From JBBDYQ01 sp035553855 (GTDB lineage: Bacteria; Actinomycetota; Thermoleophilia; Solirubrobacterales; Thermoleophilaceae), in assembly GCA_035553855.1 (NCBI GenBank), contig DATMJO010000056.1, forward strand, positions 1 to 54,845: a DNA stretch of 54,845 nt. Direction: 5' to 3'. This document shows, piece by piece, positions 23,593 to 32,175 of this stretch. Under the pieces are notes generated by a model, which saw nothing but the letters and a program-made list of their open reading frames with translations, did no database searches and was not told the DNA's origin. Both the position numbers and the translations under genes were made by a program. The stretch's first letter is position 1. Every line of letters starts with the position of its first letter.

Positions 23593-24844
23593 CGTAGAGG
23601 CGGTCGCCGTCGGAGACGACCGGTGTGAATGAGCCCCGGCCGAAGCTCCAGCGCTTCCTGCCGCTGGCGGCATCTAGTCCGGTCGTGGATTTCGCGCCGA
23701 GATTGGCGAAGTAGACGATGTCGCCCACGACCGTCGGCGACCCCGAGATCCGCCCCCCGGCGCGATGCGTCCAGAGGGTGCTCCCGTCCTTCGCGTCGAG
23801 GGCGTAGAAGTTCCCGTCGTAGGATCCGATGTAGACGGCCGGGCCCGCGCCCTCGACGTTCGCGACCGCGGGCGCGCCGTAGACGAAGCCGCCGGTCGAG
23901 CGGCTCCAGGCGAGCTCACCGGTATTCGCCGAGAGCGAGTAGACGCGAGTGTCGGTGTTGCCGAGGTAGACCCTGCCGAACGCCACGGTGGGGGTGGAGT
24001 AGAAGTTGCCCGAACGGCCGAAGCTCCGTCCCTCCGTCCCGGTCCGCCAGACGCGCCGCCCGGTGCTCGCGTCGAGCGCGGTCACCTGCCCGGCGTAGTC
24101 GCCGAAGTAGAGCCGCCCGTCGGCGTAGGCGAGCGCCGCCTTGACCGATCCGGCGGCCCGGTACCTCCAGACCTCCTTGCCGTCCTTCGCGCGGAGCGCG
24201 TAGACGGTGCCGTTCTCGGTGCCGAAGAAGATGCGCCCGTCGATGGCCACCGGCGAGGACTCCGAGCGGCTCGGCAGGTCCTTCGCCCAGAGGATCCGGC
24301 CGTGGCGCGCGCCGAGGGCATAGATCTTGCCCGCGCTTCCGGGCCGGCGCTCGAGGATGGTGATGAACAGCCGGTTCTTCGACCAGGCGGGCGACGACGC
24401 GCTCTTGTACCCGAGGTCTCGCCGCCAGCGCACGTTGCCGGTGCGGGCCGAGATCGCGTAGGCCTCCCCGTCGTTCTTCGTGAAGAAGAGCGTCTGCTTG
24501 GCCAGCACGGGCGGGAACTCGATCAGCTTCGAGCCGCCGAAGTGCCAGACGCGCTTGAACGGCGGGTCGAGGTCGCGCTGGAGCCAGCGCGTGCGGGCGG
24601 GGTTGAGGCCGTAGGTGGGCCACAGCACCCGCGTGTCGCGCTTCCCGCGGCGCGGCTCGTCGCCGGCGCCGGGCTCCGGGTCGGGGGCGGCGAACTCCAC
24701 GTCGGGGTTCGTCACGTCGCCGGGCGCCTTGACGAGCTCATCGTAGGCGAGCGCCCCGCCGACGCCCGCCAGGGCGATCACGACCGCCAGGACGATGGGC
24801 CAGCGCCGGCGCCTGCGGCGGCTCTTCGAGATGAACATCCTCAT
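23504..24844 (-). CDS. Exported PQQ-like beta-propeller repeat protein
   Basis: 446 residues, ATG at 24844 (a second ATG two codons on). Basic N-terminus (KSRRRRRR) plus hydrophobic helix (about 15-35): signal anchor. Then about seven propeller repeats of the type YALDAKDGSTLWTHR, ALDASTGRRVWRTG and ALRAKDGKEVWRYR, the tryptophan-docking PQQ-like repeat also found in BamB. No quinoprotein dehydrogenase active-site residues are evident, so a binding/scaffold role outside the membrane is more likely. The C-terminus is a Ser/Arg run lying over the O-antigen ligase 3' end. Sixteen bases separate it from the upstream glycosyltransferase gene on the same strand. Confidence 0.88.
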   Translation of the reverse strand: MRMFISKSRRRRRRWPIVLAVVIALAGVGGALAYDELVKAPGDVTNPDVEFAAPDPEPGAGDEPRRGKRDTRVLWPTYGLNPARTRWLQRDLDPPFKRVWHFGGSKLIEFPPVLAKQTLFFTKNDGEAYAISARTGNVRWRRDLGYKSASSPAWSKNRLFITILERRPGSAGKIYALGARHGRILWAKDLPSRSESSPVAIDGRIFFGTENGTVYALRAKDGKEVWRYRAAGSVKAALAYADGRLYFGDYAGQVTALDASTGRRVWRTGTEGRSFGRSGNFYSTPTVAFGRVYLGNTDTRVYSLSANTGELAWSRSTGGFVYGAPAVANVEGAGPAVYIGSYDGNFYALDAKDGSTLWTHRAGGRISGSPTVVGDIVYFANLGAKSTTGLDAASGRKRWSFGRGSFTPVVSDGDRLYVTGYSSLYAFEPKKERSRRGRSRSRSGSS

Positions 24845-24860
24845 CGAGGATAGGAAACGC

Positions 24861-25763
24861 TCAGGCGGGCCCGTTGTTGTGGCGCTCCGCGAGCTCCCTG
24901 ATCCCCTCGCCTCTCGCCGGGAGGAGCGCCTGGCGGGCGTGGAGCAGGTGCCGGCGGCTGCGATGGGCGAGCGCGCGCACGAGGTAGGACCAGGCGGTGA
25001 GCACCCTCACCGCGAGCGCCGCCGCGGCCGAATGGTGCTTTCGCATGTAGAGGTCGCGGTTGCGGTGGAACTCCACGATCCGCGGCTCGGCCGCCGCGAG
25101 GTCGGTCGAGAGCTGCTCGTGGTGGATCGCTCGCGCCGCGGGCACGAACAGGGTGTGACGGCCTTGGCCGGCGAGGCGCTTGCAGAAGTCGGTCTCGTCC
25201 GAGTAGACGAAGAAGTCCGGGTCGAGCCAGCCCACCGCCTCGGCGGCGTCGCGGCGGACCAGCAGCGCGCTCGACTGCGCCCAGTCGACCCGGCGGACCC
25301 GCGCGCCCTTGCTCTGGACGGTCACGAGCCGGTGGAGGAAGAGGGCGCCGGCCAGTGCGGTGAGGACGCCGGGAAAGCGCCAGGCGCATGGCTGCGGGCG
25401 GCCGCCGGGGTCGAGCAGCAGCGAGCCCGCGGCGGCGGCGGCGGGGTCTTCCTCGAGGGCCGAGACGAGCGCCTCCACGGAGCCGTCGCAGAGCTCGGAG
25501 TCCTCGTTCAGGAGCAAGCAGTAGCGCCCGCGGGCCTCGCGCAGGAGCGTCGAGTCGTTCTCCGCCTTCCCCGTCCGCCGCCGGCGCTCGATCAGCCGGA
25601 TGTCGCGGCCGCGCACCGCGTCGGCGGAGCCGTCGGTCGAGGCGTTGTCGAGCACGAGCGTCTCGGTCGCGAGGCCGGCCGGCGTGACACGCTCGATCGC
25701 GTCGAGACAGCGCAGCAGATGCTCGCGCCCGTTCGTGTTGACCACGCAGAAGGAGACGTCCAC
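24861..25763 (-). CDS. Family 2 glycosyltransferase (rhamnosyl/galactofuranosyl-like)
   Basis: 300 residues from GTG 25763 (VDVSFCVVNTNGREHLLRCL), chosen because it starts the first beta strand of the GT-A fold; the frame is open far upstream but that part is not protein-like. Seen: LVLDNASTDGSADAV (nucleotide-binding region), LLNEDSELCDGSV (the DxD-equivalent), and the acceptor-side motif WLDPDFFVYSDETDFCKRL (family ED/TDxxxR type). The C-terminus is basic and amphipathic (SYLVRALAHRSRRHLLHARQ). Probably transfers a deoxy-hexose onto lipid-linked polysaccharide at the inner membrane face. Divergent from the GT4 gene with 60 bases between starts. Confidence 0.9.
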   Translation of the reverse strand: MDVSFCVVNTNGREHLLRCLDAIERVTPAGLATETLVLDNASTDGSADAVRGRDIRLIERRRRTGKAENDSTLLREARGRYCLLLNEDSELCDGSVEALVSALEEDPAAAAAGSLLLDPGGRPQPCAWRFPGVLTALAGALFLHRLVTVQSKGARVRRVDWAQSSALLVRRDAAEAVGWLDPDFFVYSDETDFCKRLAGQGRHTLFVPAARAIHHEQLSTDLAAAEPRIVEFHRNRDLYMRKHHSAAAALAVRVLTAWSYLVRALAHRSRRHLLHARQALLPARGEGIRELAERHNNGPA

Positions 25764-25823
25764 GCGGGGATATTCGCGGGCGGAGCGCCCACGGTGCCGC
25801 CCGGCAGGGGAGAATCGCCCGCC

Positions 25824-26906
25824 GTGCGCGTCCACCTCGTCGACCCCTCGGCCTTCACGCCGCCCTACGACCGCGCCCTGGCCGCGGCGCTCGCCCGCGC
25901 CGGGGTGGAGGTCGAGCTGGTCACGAGCCACTTCCGCTACGGGCCGGTCCCCGAGCCCGAGGGGTATCGCGTGGCGGAGGACTTCTACGGCCGGTCGAGC
26001 AGGATGGACGGCCGCGGGCGCATGGCCGTCAAGCTCGCCGAGCACGTCCCGGACATGCTGCGCTACCGCCGCCGCGCCCGCGAGGCGGACGTCGTCCACT
26101 GGCAGTGGCTCACCGTGCAGCCGCTCGACGTGCACCTCTTGCCGCCCGGCCCGCGGGTGCTGACGGCCCACGACGTCCTGCCGCGCGAGCCGCGCCCGGG
26201 CCAGGTCGCGGCGACCCGCCGCCTGCTCCGGCGCATGGACGCCGTCGTCGTTCACTCGAGCCACGGCGAGGCCAGGCTGCGCGAGCTCGGGGTCGAGCGC
26301 GTCCACGTCATCCCCCATGGGGCATTCGAGCACCTCGCCCGCAACCCGGGACGGGTCGGCCTCCCCCCGGACCTCGCCGAGGTCGAGAAGCCGGTCGTCC
26401 TCTGCTTCGGCCTGATGCGCCCGTACAAGGGCATCGACGTTCTGCTCGAGGCCTGGCGCGGCATCGAGGCCGCCGAGCTGTGGCTCGTCGGCATGCCGCG
26501 GATGGACATCGACACGCTCGTCCGCTCGTCGCCGCCGGGCGTGCGCTGGGTGCCCCGCTTCGTCACCGACGCCGAGATCCCGGCCTTCTTCCGGCGCGCC
26601 GACCTGGTCGTGCTGCCGTACCGAGAGATCGACCAGTCCGGCGTCCTCTACACGGCGCTCGCGTTCGGCAAGCCGCTGGTGCTGACCGAGGTCGGGGGCT
26701 TCCCGGAGGTCGCCGCGCACGGGGCCGCGAGGCTCGTGCCCCCGGGCGACGCGGGCGCCCTCGGCGCGGGCCTGAGCGAGCTTCTGGCCGATCCCGCCGG
26801 ACGGGAGGAGATGGCCCGAGCGGCAGCCGCCGCGGCCGCGGGCCCCTATTCGTGGGACGCCGTGGCGGAGCGCACGATCGCGCTCTACCGCGACCTCCTG
26901 CGATGA
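25824..26906 (+). CDS. Family 4 glycosyltransferase (GT-B)
   Basis: 360 residues. GTG at 25824, preceded by AGGGGAGA. GT-B fold: N-terminal VHLVDPSAFTPPYDRALAAAL, a HWQWL strand in the acceptor domain, linker VIPHGAFEHL (the HG hinge), then VLCFGLMRPYKGIDVLLEAW, the donor-domain opening, and the EX7E region around GVLYTALAFGKPLVLTEVGGFPEV, which holds the nucleotide-sugar phosphates. Retaining transfer from a UDP- or GDP-sugar is expected. First gene of a four-gene + strand series ending at 29589. Confidence 0.92.
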   Translation: MRVHLVDPSAFTPPYDRALAAALARAGVEVELVTSHFRYGPVPEPEGYRVAEDFYGRSSRMDGRGRMAVKLAEHVPDMLRYRRRAREADVVHWQWLTVQPLDVHLLPPGPRVLTAHDVLPREPRPGQVAATRRLLRRMDAVVVHSSHGEARLRELGVERVHVIPHGAFEHLARNPGRVGLPPDLAEVEKPVVLCFGLMRPYKGIDVLLEAWRGIEAAELWLVGMPRMDIDTLVRSSPPGVRWVPRFVTDAEIPAFFRRADLVVLPYREIDQSGVLYTALAFGKPLVLTEVGGFPEVAAHGAARLVPPGDAGALGAGLSELLADPAGREEMARAAAAAAAGPYSWDAVAERTIALYRDLLR

Positions 26907-26915
26907 TCGCGGGTC

Positions 26916-28040
26916 GTGCTCGAGGCCATCTTCTGGATCTCGGCCGGCCTCCTCGTCTACACGCATGCCGGCTACCCGCTGGCGCTCTGGGCCCTCGCCC
27001 GGGCGCGCCGCACGCGCACGCCCGCGGCGGGCGGGGAGCCCCCGTCCGTGTCGCTCGTCATCGCCGCCTACGACGAGGAGGCGGTGATCGCCCGCAAGGT
27101 CTGCAACGTGCGCGAGCTCGAGTACCCGCCGGACCGGCTCGAGCTGATCGTGGCCTCCGACGGCTCGTCCGATCGCACGGCCGAACTCGCGCGGGAGGCC
27201 GGGGCCGACCTCGTGCTCGACCTGCCGCGCGGTGGCAAGATCCGCGCCCAGGACCAGGCGGTCGAGCGCGCGCGCGGGGAGATCGTCGCGTTCTCGGATG
27301 CGAACTCGTTCTGGGAGCCGGATGCGCTGCGCGAGCTCGTCGCGCCGTTCGCCGACGCGCGGGTGGGCTACGTCTGCGGCCAGGTGCGCTTCGTCAACGA
27401 GGCCGGCTCGAACCAGGAGGGCGTCTACTGGCGCTACGAGATGGCCGTGCGCGCCCTCGAGTCGCGGCTGGCGGGGGTCACGGGCGGGAACGGGGCGATC
27501 TACGCGACGCGCCGCGAGGCCTACCTCGTCGTGGATCCGCGCATGGGACACGACCTGTCGTTCCCGTTCAACCTCGTCAAGCGCGGCTGGCGCTGCGTCT
27601 ACGCTCCGCTCGCCCGTGCCACCGAGCGCATGGTGCCGTCGATCGAGGGCGAGTTCGCCCGCAAGCGGCGCATGATGAGCCACGCGTGGCCCATCGTCCT
27701 CACCGGCGGACTGCTCTCGCCTCGCGGCTACGGTCCGCTGTATGCCTGGCAGATCGCCTCGCACCGGGTGCTGCGCTACGCCTCGCCGTTCCTGCACCTG
27801 GCCGCGCTCGGCGCGAACGTGTCGCTCGTCGCGGGCGGAGCCGGGGCCCTCTACTCCGTCACGCTCGCGCTCCAGGCAGGCCTGCTCGGCGCCGCCGCGC
27901 TCGGGCCCTTCGTCGCGGCACGCCCGTTCCGGCTGGCGTACTACTACGTGCTCGTCACGGCGTCGCTCGCGGCCGGCCTGTGGGACTGGATCCGCACGGG
28001 GACGCCCGCCGGCTGGGAGAAGGCGGAGGGAACGCGCTGA
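26916..28040 (+). CDS. Membrane-associated family 2 glycosyltransferase
   Basis: 374 residues, GTG start nine bases after the GT4 stop. N-terminal membrane helix (about 3-23), GT-A catalytic domain with SLVIAAYDEEAVIARK, VASDGSSDRTAEL (nucleotide binding), IVAFSDANSFWEPDAL (DxD-equivalent) and GGNGAIYATRREAY (acceptor), then DLSFPFNLVKRGWRCVYAPLA and KRRMMSH (QxxRW-like) before about three C-terminal membrane helices. This layout is that of processive or polyprenyl-linked sugar transferases such as cellulose/hyaluronan-synthase-like GT2 enzymes. Its TGA overlaps the CTG of the next gene. Confidence 0.92.
   Translation: MLEAIFWISAGLLVYTHAGYPLALWALARARRTRTPAAGGEPPSVSLVIAAYDEEAVIARKVCNVRELEYPPDRLELIVASDGSSDRTAELAREAGADLVLDLPRGGKIRAQDQAVERARGEIVAFSDANSFWEPDALRELVAPFADARVGYVCGQVRFVNEAGSNQEGVYWRYEMAVRALESRLAGVTGGNGAIYATRREAYLVVDPRMGHDLSFPFNLVKRGWRCVYAPLARATERMVPSIEGEFARKRRMMSHAWPIVLTGGLLSPRGYGPLYAWQIASHRVLRYASPFLHLAALGANVSLVAGGAGALYSVTLALQAGLLGAAALGPFVAARPFRLAYYYVLVTASLAAGLWDWIRTGTPAGWEKAEGTR
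28025..28030 (+). promoter_or_regulatory. Shine-Dalgarno for the CTG-started sugar transferase
   Basis: GGAGGG at six bases before CTG 28037; spacing and strength are those of a normal start, while the first in-frame ATG (28055) would be 24 bases away from it. Confidence 0.5.
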
Positions 28041-28621
28041 GCCGGGCGCTCGACATGCTGGTTGCGGCGCTCGCCCTCGCCCTCGCCTCGCCGCTGCTCG
28101 CGGCCGCGGCCGTCGCGATCAGGGTCGAGTCGCGCGGGCCGATCGTGTTCCGCCAGCGCCGCGTCGGGCTCCGCGGCGAGCCGTTCGAGATGCTGAAACT
28201 GCGCACGATGATCCATGGCGCGGAGGGCGTGGGCGCGGGCCTCGCGGTGAACGAGGGAGATCCGCGCATCACGCGCGTGGGCGCGCTGCTGCGTCGCTTC
28301 TCGGTGGACGAGCTGCCGAACCTCGTGAACGTGCTGCGCGGCGACATGGCCATCGTCGGACCGCGGCCCACGATCCAGGCGCAGGTCGACCAGTACACCG
28401 AGCGCCAGCGCCGCCGGCTCGAGGTGAAGCCTGGGATCACCGGCTGGGCCCAGGTCAACGGGCGCGCCTCGCTGCCCTGGCCCGAGCGGATCGAGCTCGA
28501 CGTCTGGTACGTGGAGAATCGCTCGCTCGCGCTCGACCTGCGCATCATGGCGCTGACGGTGAAGATGCTCGTCACCGGGCACGGGCTCTACAAGGGGGAC
28601 ACGGGCGGATGGACCGGGTAG
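28037..28621 (+). CDS. Polyprenyl-phosphate sugar-1-phosphate transferase, predicted CTG start
   Basis: 194 residues. Bacterial sugar transferase (WcaJ/WbaP C-terminal type): transfers a sugar-1-phosphate to undecaprenyl phosphate and so starts the repeat unit. Seen: single re-entrant membrane segment (about 7-30), VFRQRRVGLRGEPFEMLKLRTM, the conserved RRFSVDELPNLVNVLRGDM and VGPRP, and PGITGWAQVNGR, with DVWYVENRSLALDLRI closing the fold. The initiating domain alone is present, without the N-terminal membrane domain of WcaJ. Start: LSRALD..., where homologues have MSRALD; CTG overlaps the previous TGA as CTGA and has GGAGGG six bases upstream. Confidence 0.92.
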   Translation: MSRALDMLVAALALALASPLLAAAAVAIRVESRGPIVFRQRRVGLRGEPFEMLKLRTMIHGAEGVGAGLAVNEGDPRITRVGALLRRFSVDELPNLVNVLRGDMAIVGPRPTIQAQVDQYTERQRRRLEVKPGITGWAQVNGRASLPWPERIELDVWYVENRSLALDLRIMALTVKMLVTGHGLYKGDTGGWTG

Positions 28622-29589
28622 CCGTCCTGCTCACCGGCACGGGAAAGCGCTACGACATCGTGAGCGCCTTCGCCGGGCACGCCTTCACGATCGCGGCGGA
28701 CCCGAGCCCGCTCTCGCCGGCCCAGTACGCCGCCGACCTGCGCGTGGCGCCGCCGCTGATCGACGACCCCGGATACGTCCCGTTCCTCCAGGATCTCGTG
28801 GCCGAGCACGGCGTCCGGGCGGTCGTGCCGCTCACCGACCTCGACATTGAGGTGCTCGCCCGCGCCGAGCTGCCGTCCTTCACCCCGGACCCCGACGTCT
28901 GCCGCGCCACCTACGACAAGTACGCGACCCACGAGCTGCTCCGCTCGCTCGGCCTGCCGTCCCCCCCGACCGTGCTCCCGGGCGAGGAGCCCGAGGCCTA
29001 TCCGGTGATGGTCAAGCCGCGCCGCGGCTCGGGCGCGCGCTCGATCCATCCGGCGGCCGACCGCGACGAGATGGAGTTCTTCGCGCGCTACGTCGACGAG
29101 CCGGTGATGGTGCAGCGGCTGATGCGGGGCCCCGAGTTCTCGATCGACGTGCTCTGCGACCTCGACGGGCGCTGCCTGAACGCGATCCCGCGCACGATGC
29201 TCGAGTCGCGCGGCGGCGAGTCGATCAAGGGCTCGACGATCGCCGACCAGGAGCTGATCGAGCTGGGGCGCGCGGTCGCCGAGGCGCTCCCGATCCGCGG
29301 TCCGGCGACGATCCAGGCGTTCCGCGACGAGGAGATCGGGCTCGGCATCACCGACGTCAACACGCGCTTCGGGGGCGCCTTCCCGGCGCCGATGTACGCC
29401 GCGCTGCCGGGGCGCACCTACCCCGAGCTGATCGTGCGGATGGCGCGCGGCGAGCGGATCGAGCCGCACGTCGGCGAGTTCCGCGAGACGACCTTCACGC
29501 GCTGGTACTGGCAGACCGAGCTCGACGCGGAGCTGAGGCCCACCGGGCGCGACATCGTCCCGGGCGGGCCGCCCCCACCGCGCCCCTGA
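28609..29589 (+). CDS. ATP-grasp ligase of the polysaccharide locus
   Basis: 326 residues, ATG at 28609, overlapping the sugar transferase by 13 bases, with an AGGGGGA-type site upstream. CarB-like ATP-grasp fold: N-terminal Rossmann-like part (VAVLLTGTGKRYDIV), YDKYATHELLRSLGLPSPPT linker, ATP-binding strand YPVMVKPRRGSGARSIHP, EFSIDVLCD, and the metal-ligand segment IGLGITDVNTRFGGAFPAP (D/N at the metal site). Such proteins form acyl-phosphate intermediates and join a carboxylate to an amine or other nucleophile. In this place it may add an amino acid or other acid to a sugar or modify a glycan; the substrate cannot be read from sequence. Confidence 0.85.
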   Translation: MDRVAVLLTGTGKRYDIVSAFAGHAFTIAADPSPLSPAQYAADLRVAPPLIDDPGYVPFLQDLVAEHGVRAVVPLTDLDIEVLARAELPSFTPDPDVCRATYDKYATHELLRSLGLPSPPTVLPGEEPEAYPVMVKPRRGSGARSIHPAADRDEMEFFARYVDEPVMVQRLMRGPEFSIDVLCDLDGRCLNAIPRTMLESRGGESIKGSTIADQELIELGRAVAEALPIRGPATIQAFRDEEIGLGITDVNTRFGGAFPAPMYAALPGRTYPELIVRMARGERIEPHVGEFRETTFTRWYWQTELDAELRPTGRDIVPGGPPPPRP

Positions 29590-29607
29590 GACCGCCCCGG
29601 GCGCCGC

Positions 29608-31362
29608 TCAGCGTCCCGCGCTGGTCCCGGCGTTCTCGACCGCGCGCACGTACACCGAAGCGGACGAGGCCGAGCGGTTCAGCCCGTCGCCCGTGAAGAC
29701 GGCGCGGAAGCGGTAGAGGCCCGGCGCGCGGAGACGGTGCCCCTTGCGGAAGACGCCGCCCCGGGGGCGCAGCCGGTAGGAGGCGACACGCACGTCGCGG
29801 CGCCCGACGCGCCGCTCGACGACGATCGTGACCCTGGTGCGCGGCGGGTCGATCGCGCCCTCCACGATCGGCGTCCGCCCGACCTCGGCGCGGCTGACCG
29901 ACCGCTCCAACGTGATCCGCGGCCTGACCCGGATCCGCATCCGCTTCGAGGAGCTGGCCCGCAGCGCCTCGCCGCCGAAGTAGCGGACGCGCATCAGCCC
30001 GCTGAAGGGCGGTGAGGCCTCCACGTGGAAGCTGCCGTCCGCGGCGGTCTGTCCCGTGCCGACCGGCACGTAGCCGTCCGGCCCGCGGAGCTGGACCTCC
30101 ACTGCGGCGCCGCCGATCGGCTCGCCGGTCATGCGGAGAAGTCGCCCGCCGACGTTCGCGGGGCCGGGGTAGGTGATGGTCCGGGTGGCGCGCGAGACCC
30201 GCCCGCCCACCTTCGTGCGCGTCGCCCGCGGCCCCGGGGTGGCGCCGGCGACGCGCGCGCGGAGATCCGGCAGCTGCGAGTACAGGCCGTCGCCCGGACA
30301 GGCCGTCCTGCCGGCGTCGCGGTGGCCCGAGACCCGCTCGAACGGAACCTGCGCGCCGGAGGCGTGGCGGTTCGCGCTGCCGCCGCCGGAGACGAGCATC
30401 ACGCGCCCGCTCGTGGGAGCGCCGTGGAGCGGCAGCTTCCAGCGGATCAGGCGCGCCATCGCGTCCATCGCGGCGTCGGTCTGCGGCACGTCGCTGTAGG
30501 TGCCGAGGTTGGCGATTCCGGTGGTCTGGGCGTTGAAGCCCTGCGCCTGGGCGCCCACCACGGCCCGGTCGATCCCGCCCGCGCGACCCTCGTAGATCAC
30601 CCCGTAGCGATCGACGACGAAGTTGTAGCCGATGTCGTCCCAGCCGTTCGAGTTGCGGTGGTAGCGGCAGATCGCGAGGACGGCCGCCGGGCCGTCCTCC
30701 GGGAGGTAGTCGTTGGTCGAGACGGTGTGGTGGACGAGCGCGGCCTCGACCTCGCCGTAGCTGGGAGCGCTCCGCGGGCGGCAGGAGTCGGCGCCCCAGC
30801 CGTCACGGGTCACGAGGTCCGGCTGTCCCTGGGCCCGAGCCGCGGCCGGCCCGAGCACGAACGAGACGGCTCGGCCGACGGCGCCGCGGATCGCGGTGCG
30901 CGCGCGGTCGGCCGCGGTGGCGGTCCCCGTCGTGTTCACGAAGTGGAGCCGCAGCCCCGCCGGCCTGCGCGACAGCCGGTACTGGACCCAGTCCGCGCCC
31001 CCCGCCCACACCGGATCGGAGGTTCCGCTCGCCGAGCGCTCTCCGGAGTCCGGCTCCGGTGCATGGTCGGCGTGGGTGCCCACGGCCGTCCAGCGCGACC
31101 AGCGGCCGCCGGAGCGGCGCGTGCGCACTGCGAGCGAGGGCTCGGCGTCTCCCTTCCAGCGGAAGCCCACGAGGTCGAAGCGCTTGGGCGCGCGCAGAGG
31201 CGACGAGACGACCGGCCCGGCCGAGGCGGCGGACGCGCCGGGCGCGGCGATCTCGAAGTCCACCGGCGCGGGCCGGTGGGGGACGAGGGTCAGGGCGGGG
31301 GCGGCAACCGCCAGCACGGCGAGGGCCGCGACCGCCGCCAGTGTGAGGGCGAGTCGCTTCAC
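29608..31362 (-). CDS. Secreted PGRP-type N-acetylmuramoyl-L-alanine amidase
   Basis: 584 residues, GTG start at 31362. Signal peptide (LALTLAAVAALAVLAVAAPA, about 4-23), a 150-residue beta-rich region, then a peptidoglycan recognition/amidase_2 domain at about 195-370: RDGWGAD, ALVHHTVS with the first Zn His, YNFVVDRYGVIYEGRAGG, and SGHRDAGRTACPG with the second His and the Cys/Asp Zn ligand position. The tail (about 390-575) has Ig-like/invasin-like strands (GEPIGGAAVEVQLRG, GRTPIVEGAIDPPRT), useful for wall binding. It cleaves the MurNAc-L-Ala bond in peptidoglycan. Last of three minus-strand genes. Confidence 0.9.
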   Translation of the reverse strand: MKRLALTLAAVAALAVLAVAAPALTLVPHRPAPVDFEIAAPGASAASAGPVVSSPLRAPKRFDLVGFRWKGDAEPSLAVRTRRSGGRWSRWTAVGTHADHAPEPDSGERSASGTSDPVWAGGADWVQYRLSRRPAGLRLHFVNTTGTATAADRARTAIRGAVGRAVSFVLGPAAARAQGQPDLVTRDGWGADSCRPRSAPSYGEVEAALVHHTVSTNDYLPEDGPAAVLAICRYHRNSNGWDDIGYNFVVDRYGVIYEGRAGGIDRAVVGAQAQGFNAQTTGIANLGTYSDVPQTDAAMDAMARLIRWKLPLHGAPTSGRVMLVSGGGSANRHASGAQVPFERVSGHRDAGRTACPGDGLYSQLPDLRARVAGATPGPRATRTKVGGRVSRATRTITYPGPANVGGRLLRMTGEPIGGAAVEVQLRGPDGYVPVGTGQTAADGSFHVEASPPFSGLMRVRYFGGEALRASSSKRMRIRVRPRITLERSVSRAEVGRTPIVEGAIDPPRTRVTIVVERRVGRRDVRVASYRLRPRGGVFRKGHRLRAPGLYRFRAVFTGDGLNRSASSASVYVRAVENAGTSAGR

Positions 31363-31432
31363 GTGCGACGAAACACGATCGCACGGAGGCTGTTGCGGTG
31401 GTGCAGGATCGCCTGCACGCGCGCGGACCGGC

Positions 31433-32137
31433 CTAGGGGACCTGCTCGGGCCCCTGGTCGCGGTAGGTCTCGCGGAACGAGCGGATCGCGTCGATCACCT
31501 TGTCGTCCCACCTGTCGCAGGTGATCGAGTGGTCCCACGCGGTGGCGGCGACGAGCGGCTTCATCTCGGTCCCGTTGGGCGCGATCACCATGTGGTAGGG
31601 GTCCTCGGCGAAGATCGCGAAGAGCTTGTCGATCTGCGGCTGCGGCAGCGTCGGCTTGAACTGGATCCAGATCCGGCCGTGCTCGAGCGTGTGCACGCTG
31701 CGCTCGGTCTGGGGCGCCTGCGTGTAGGCGCCGTCCTCGGCGGGGACGGGGAAGTGGTTGCCGGAGGTGGGCGGGTTGGCGCGGTAGGCGACCGCATCCT
31801 CGACGTGGCTCGCGCCCTCGTTCTCGGGGTCGGCCAGCTTGCACCCCGCCGCCTTCGCGGCGGCCGCCAGGTCGGTCTCCTGCTGGGGGGCGATGGCGGG
31901 CGGATCGTCCGGGTAGGAGACCTCGATGCCGGGCGACGCCGGCTGGCCGCCCTCGGGGCCGTCGTCGCCCCCGCCCGCCGCGAGCGCGATCACGATCGCG
32001 ACGATCGCCGCGACGCCCAGCACGGCGGCGGCCGCGTAGCCCGCGAGCTTCTTGCGCCGCGCGGCGGCGGCGGCCGCCTGCTGCTTGGCGAGGCGCTCGG
32101 CCCGCAGCGCATCCTTCTGCTCGCGACGTCCCGACAT
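31433..32137 (-). CDS. DUF3105 membrane-anchored protein
   Basis: 234 residues, ATG. Basic, Ala-rich cytoplasmic start, one membrane helix (about 33-55), then an external DUF3105 domain: VAYRANPPTSGNHFP, VHTLEHGRIWIQF, DPYHMVIAPN, LVAATAWDHSITCDRW, with conserved His and Cys residues. Function of the family is unknown; it is common in Actinobacteria and Chloroflexi. The alpha/beta hydrolase gene ends 38 bases upstream and the amidase gene begins 70 bases downstream on the same strand, so the three may be co-transcribed. Confidence 0.88.
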   Translation of the reverse strand: MSGRREQKDALRAERLAKQQAAAAAARRKKLAGYAAAAVLGVAAIVAIVIALAAGGGDDGPEGGQPASPGIEVSYPDDPPAIAPQQETDLAAAAKAAGCKLADPENEGASHVEDAVAYRANPPTSGNHFPVPAEDGAYTQAPQTERSVHTLEHGRIWIQFKPTLPQPQIDKLFAIFAEDPYHMVIAPNGTEMKPLVAATAWDHSITCDRWDDKVIDAIRSFRETYRDQGPEQVP

Positions 32138-32175
32138 CGAGCGCGAAGCCTAGTGAACGGTTCCGGGGGAGAGCC

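Noticed and set aside
29737..31524. Frames antisense to the PGRP amidase
   Set aside because: Low-complexity Ala/Arg/Gly products; the amidase on the minus strand has complete Zn motifs.
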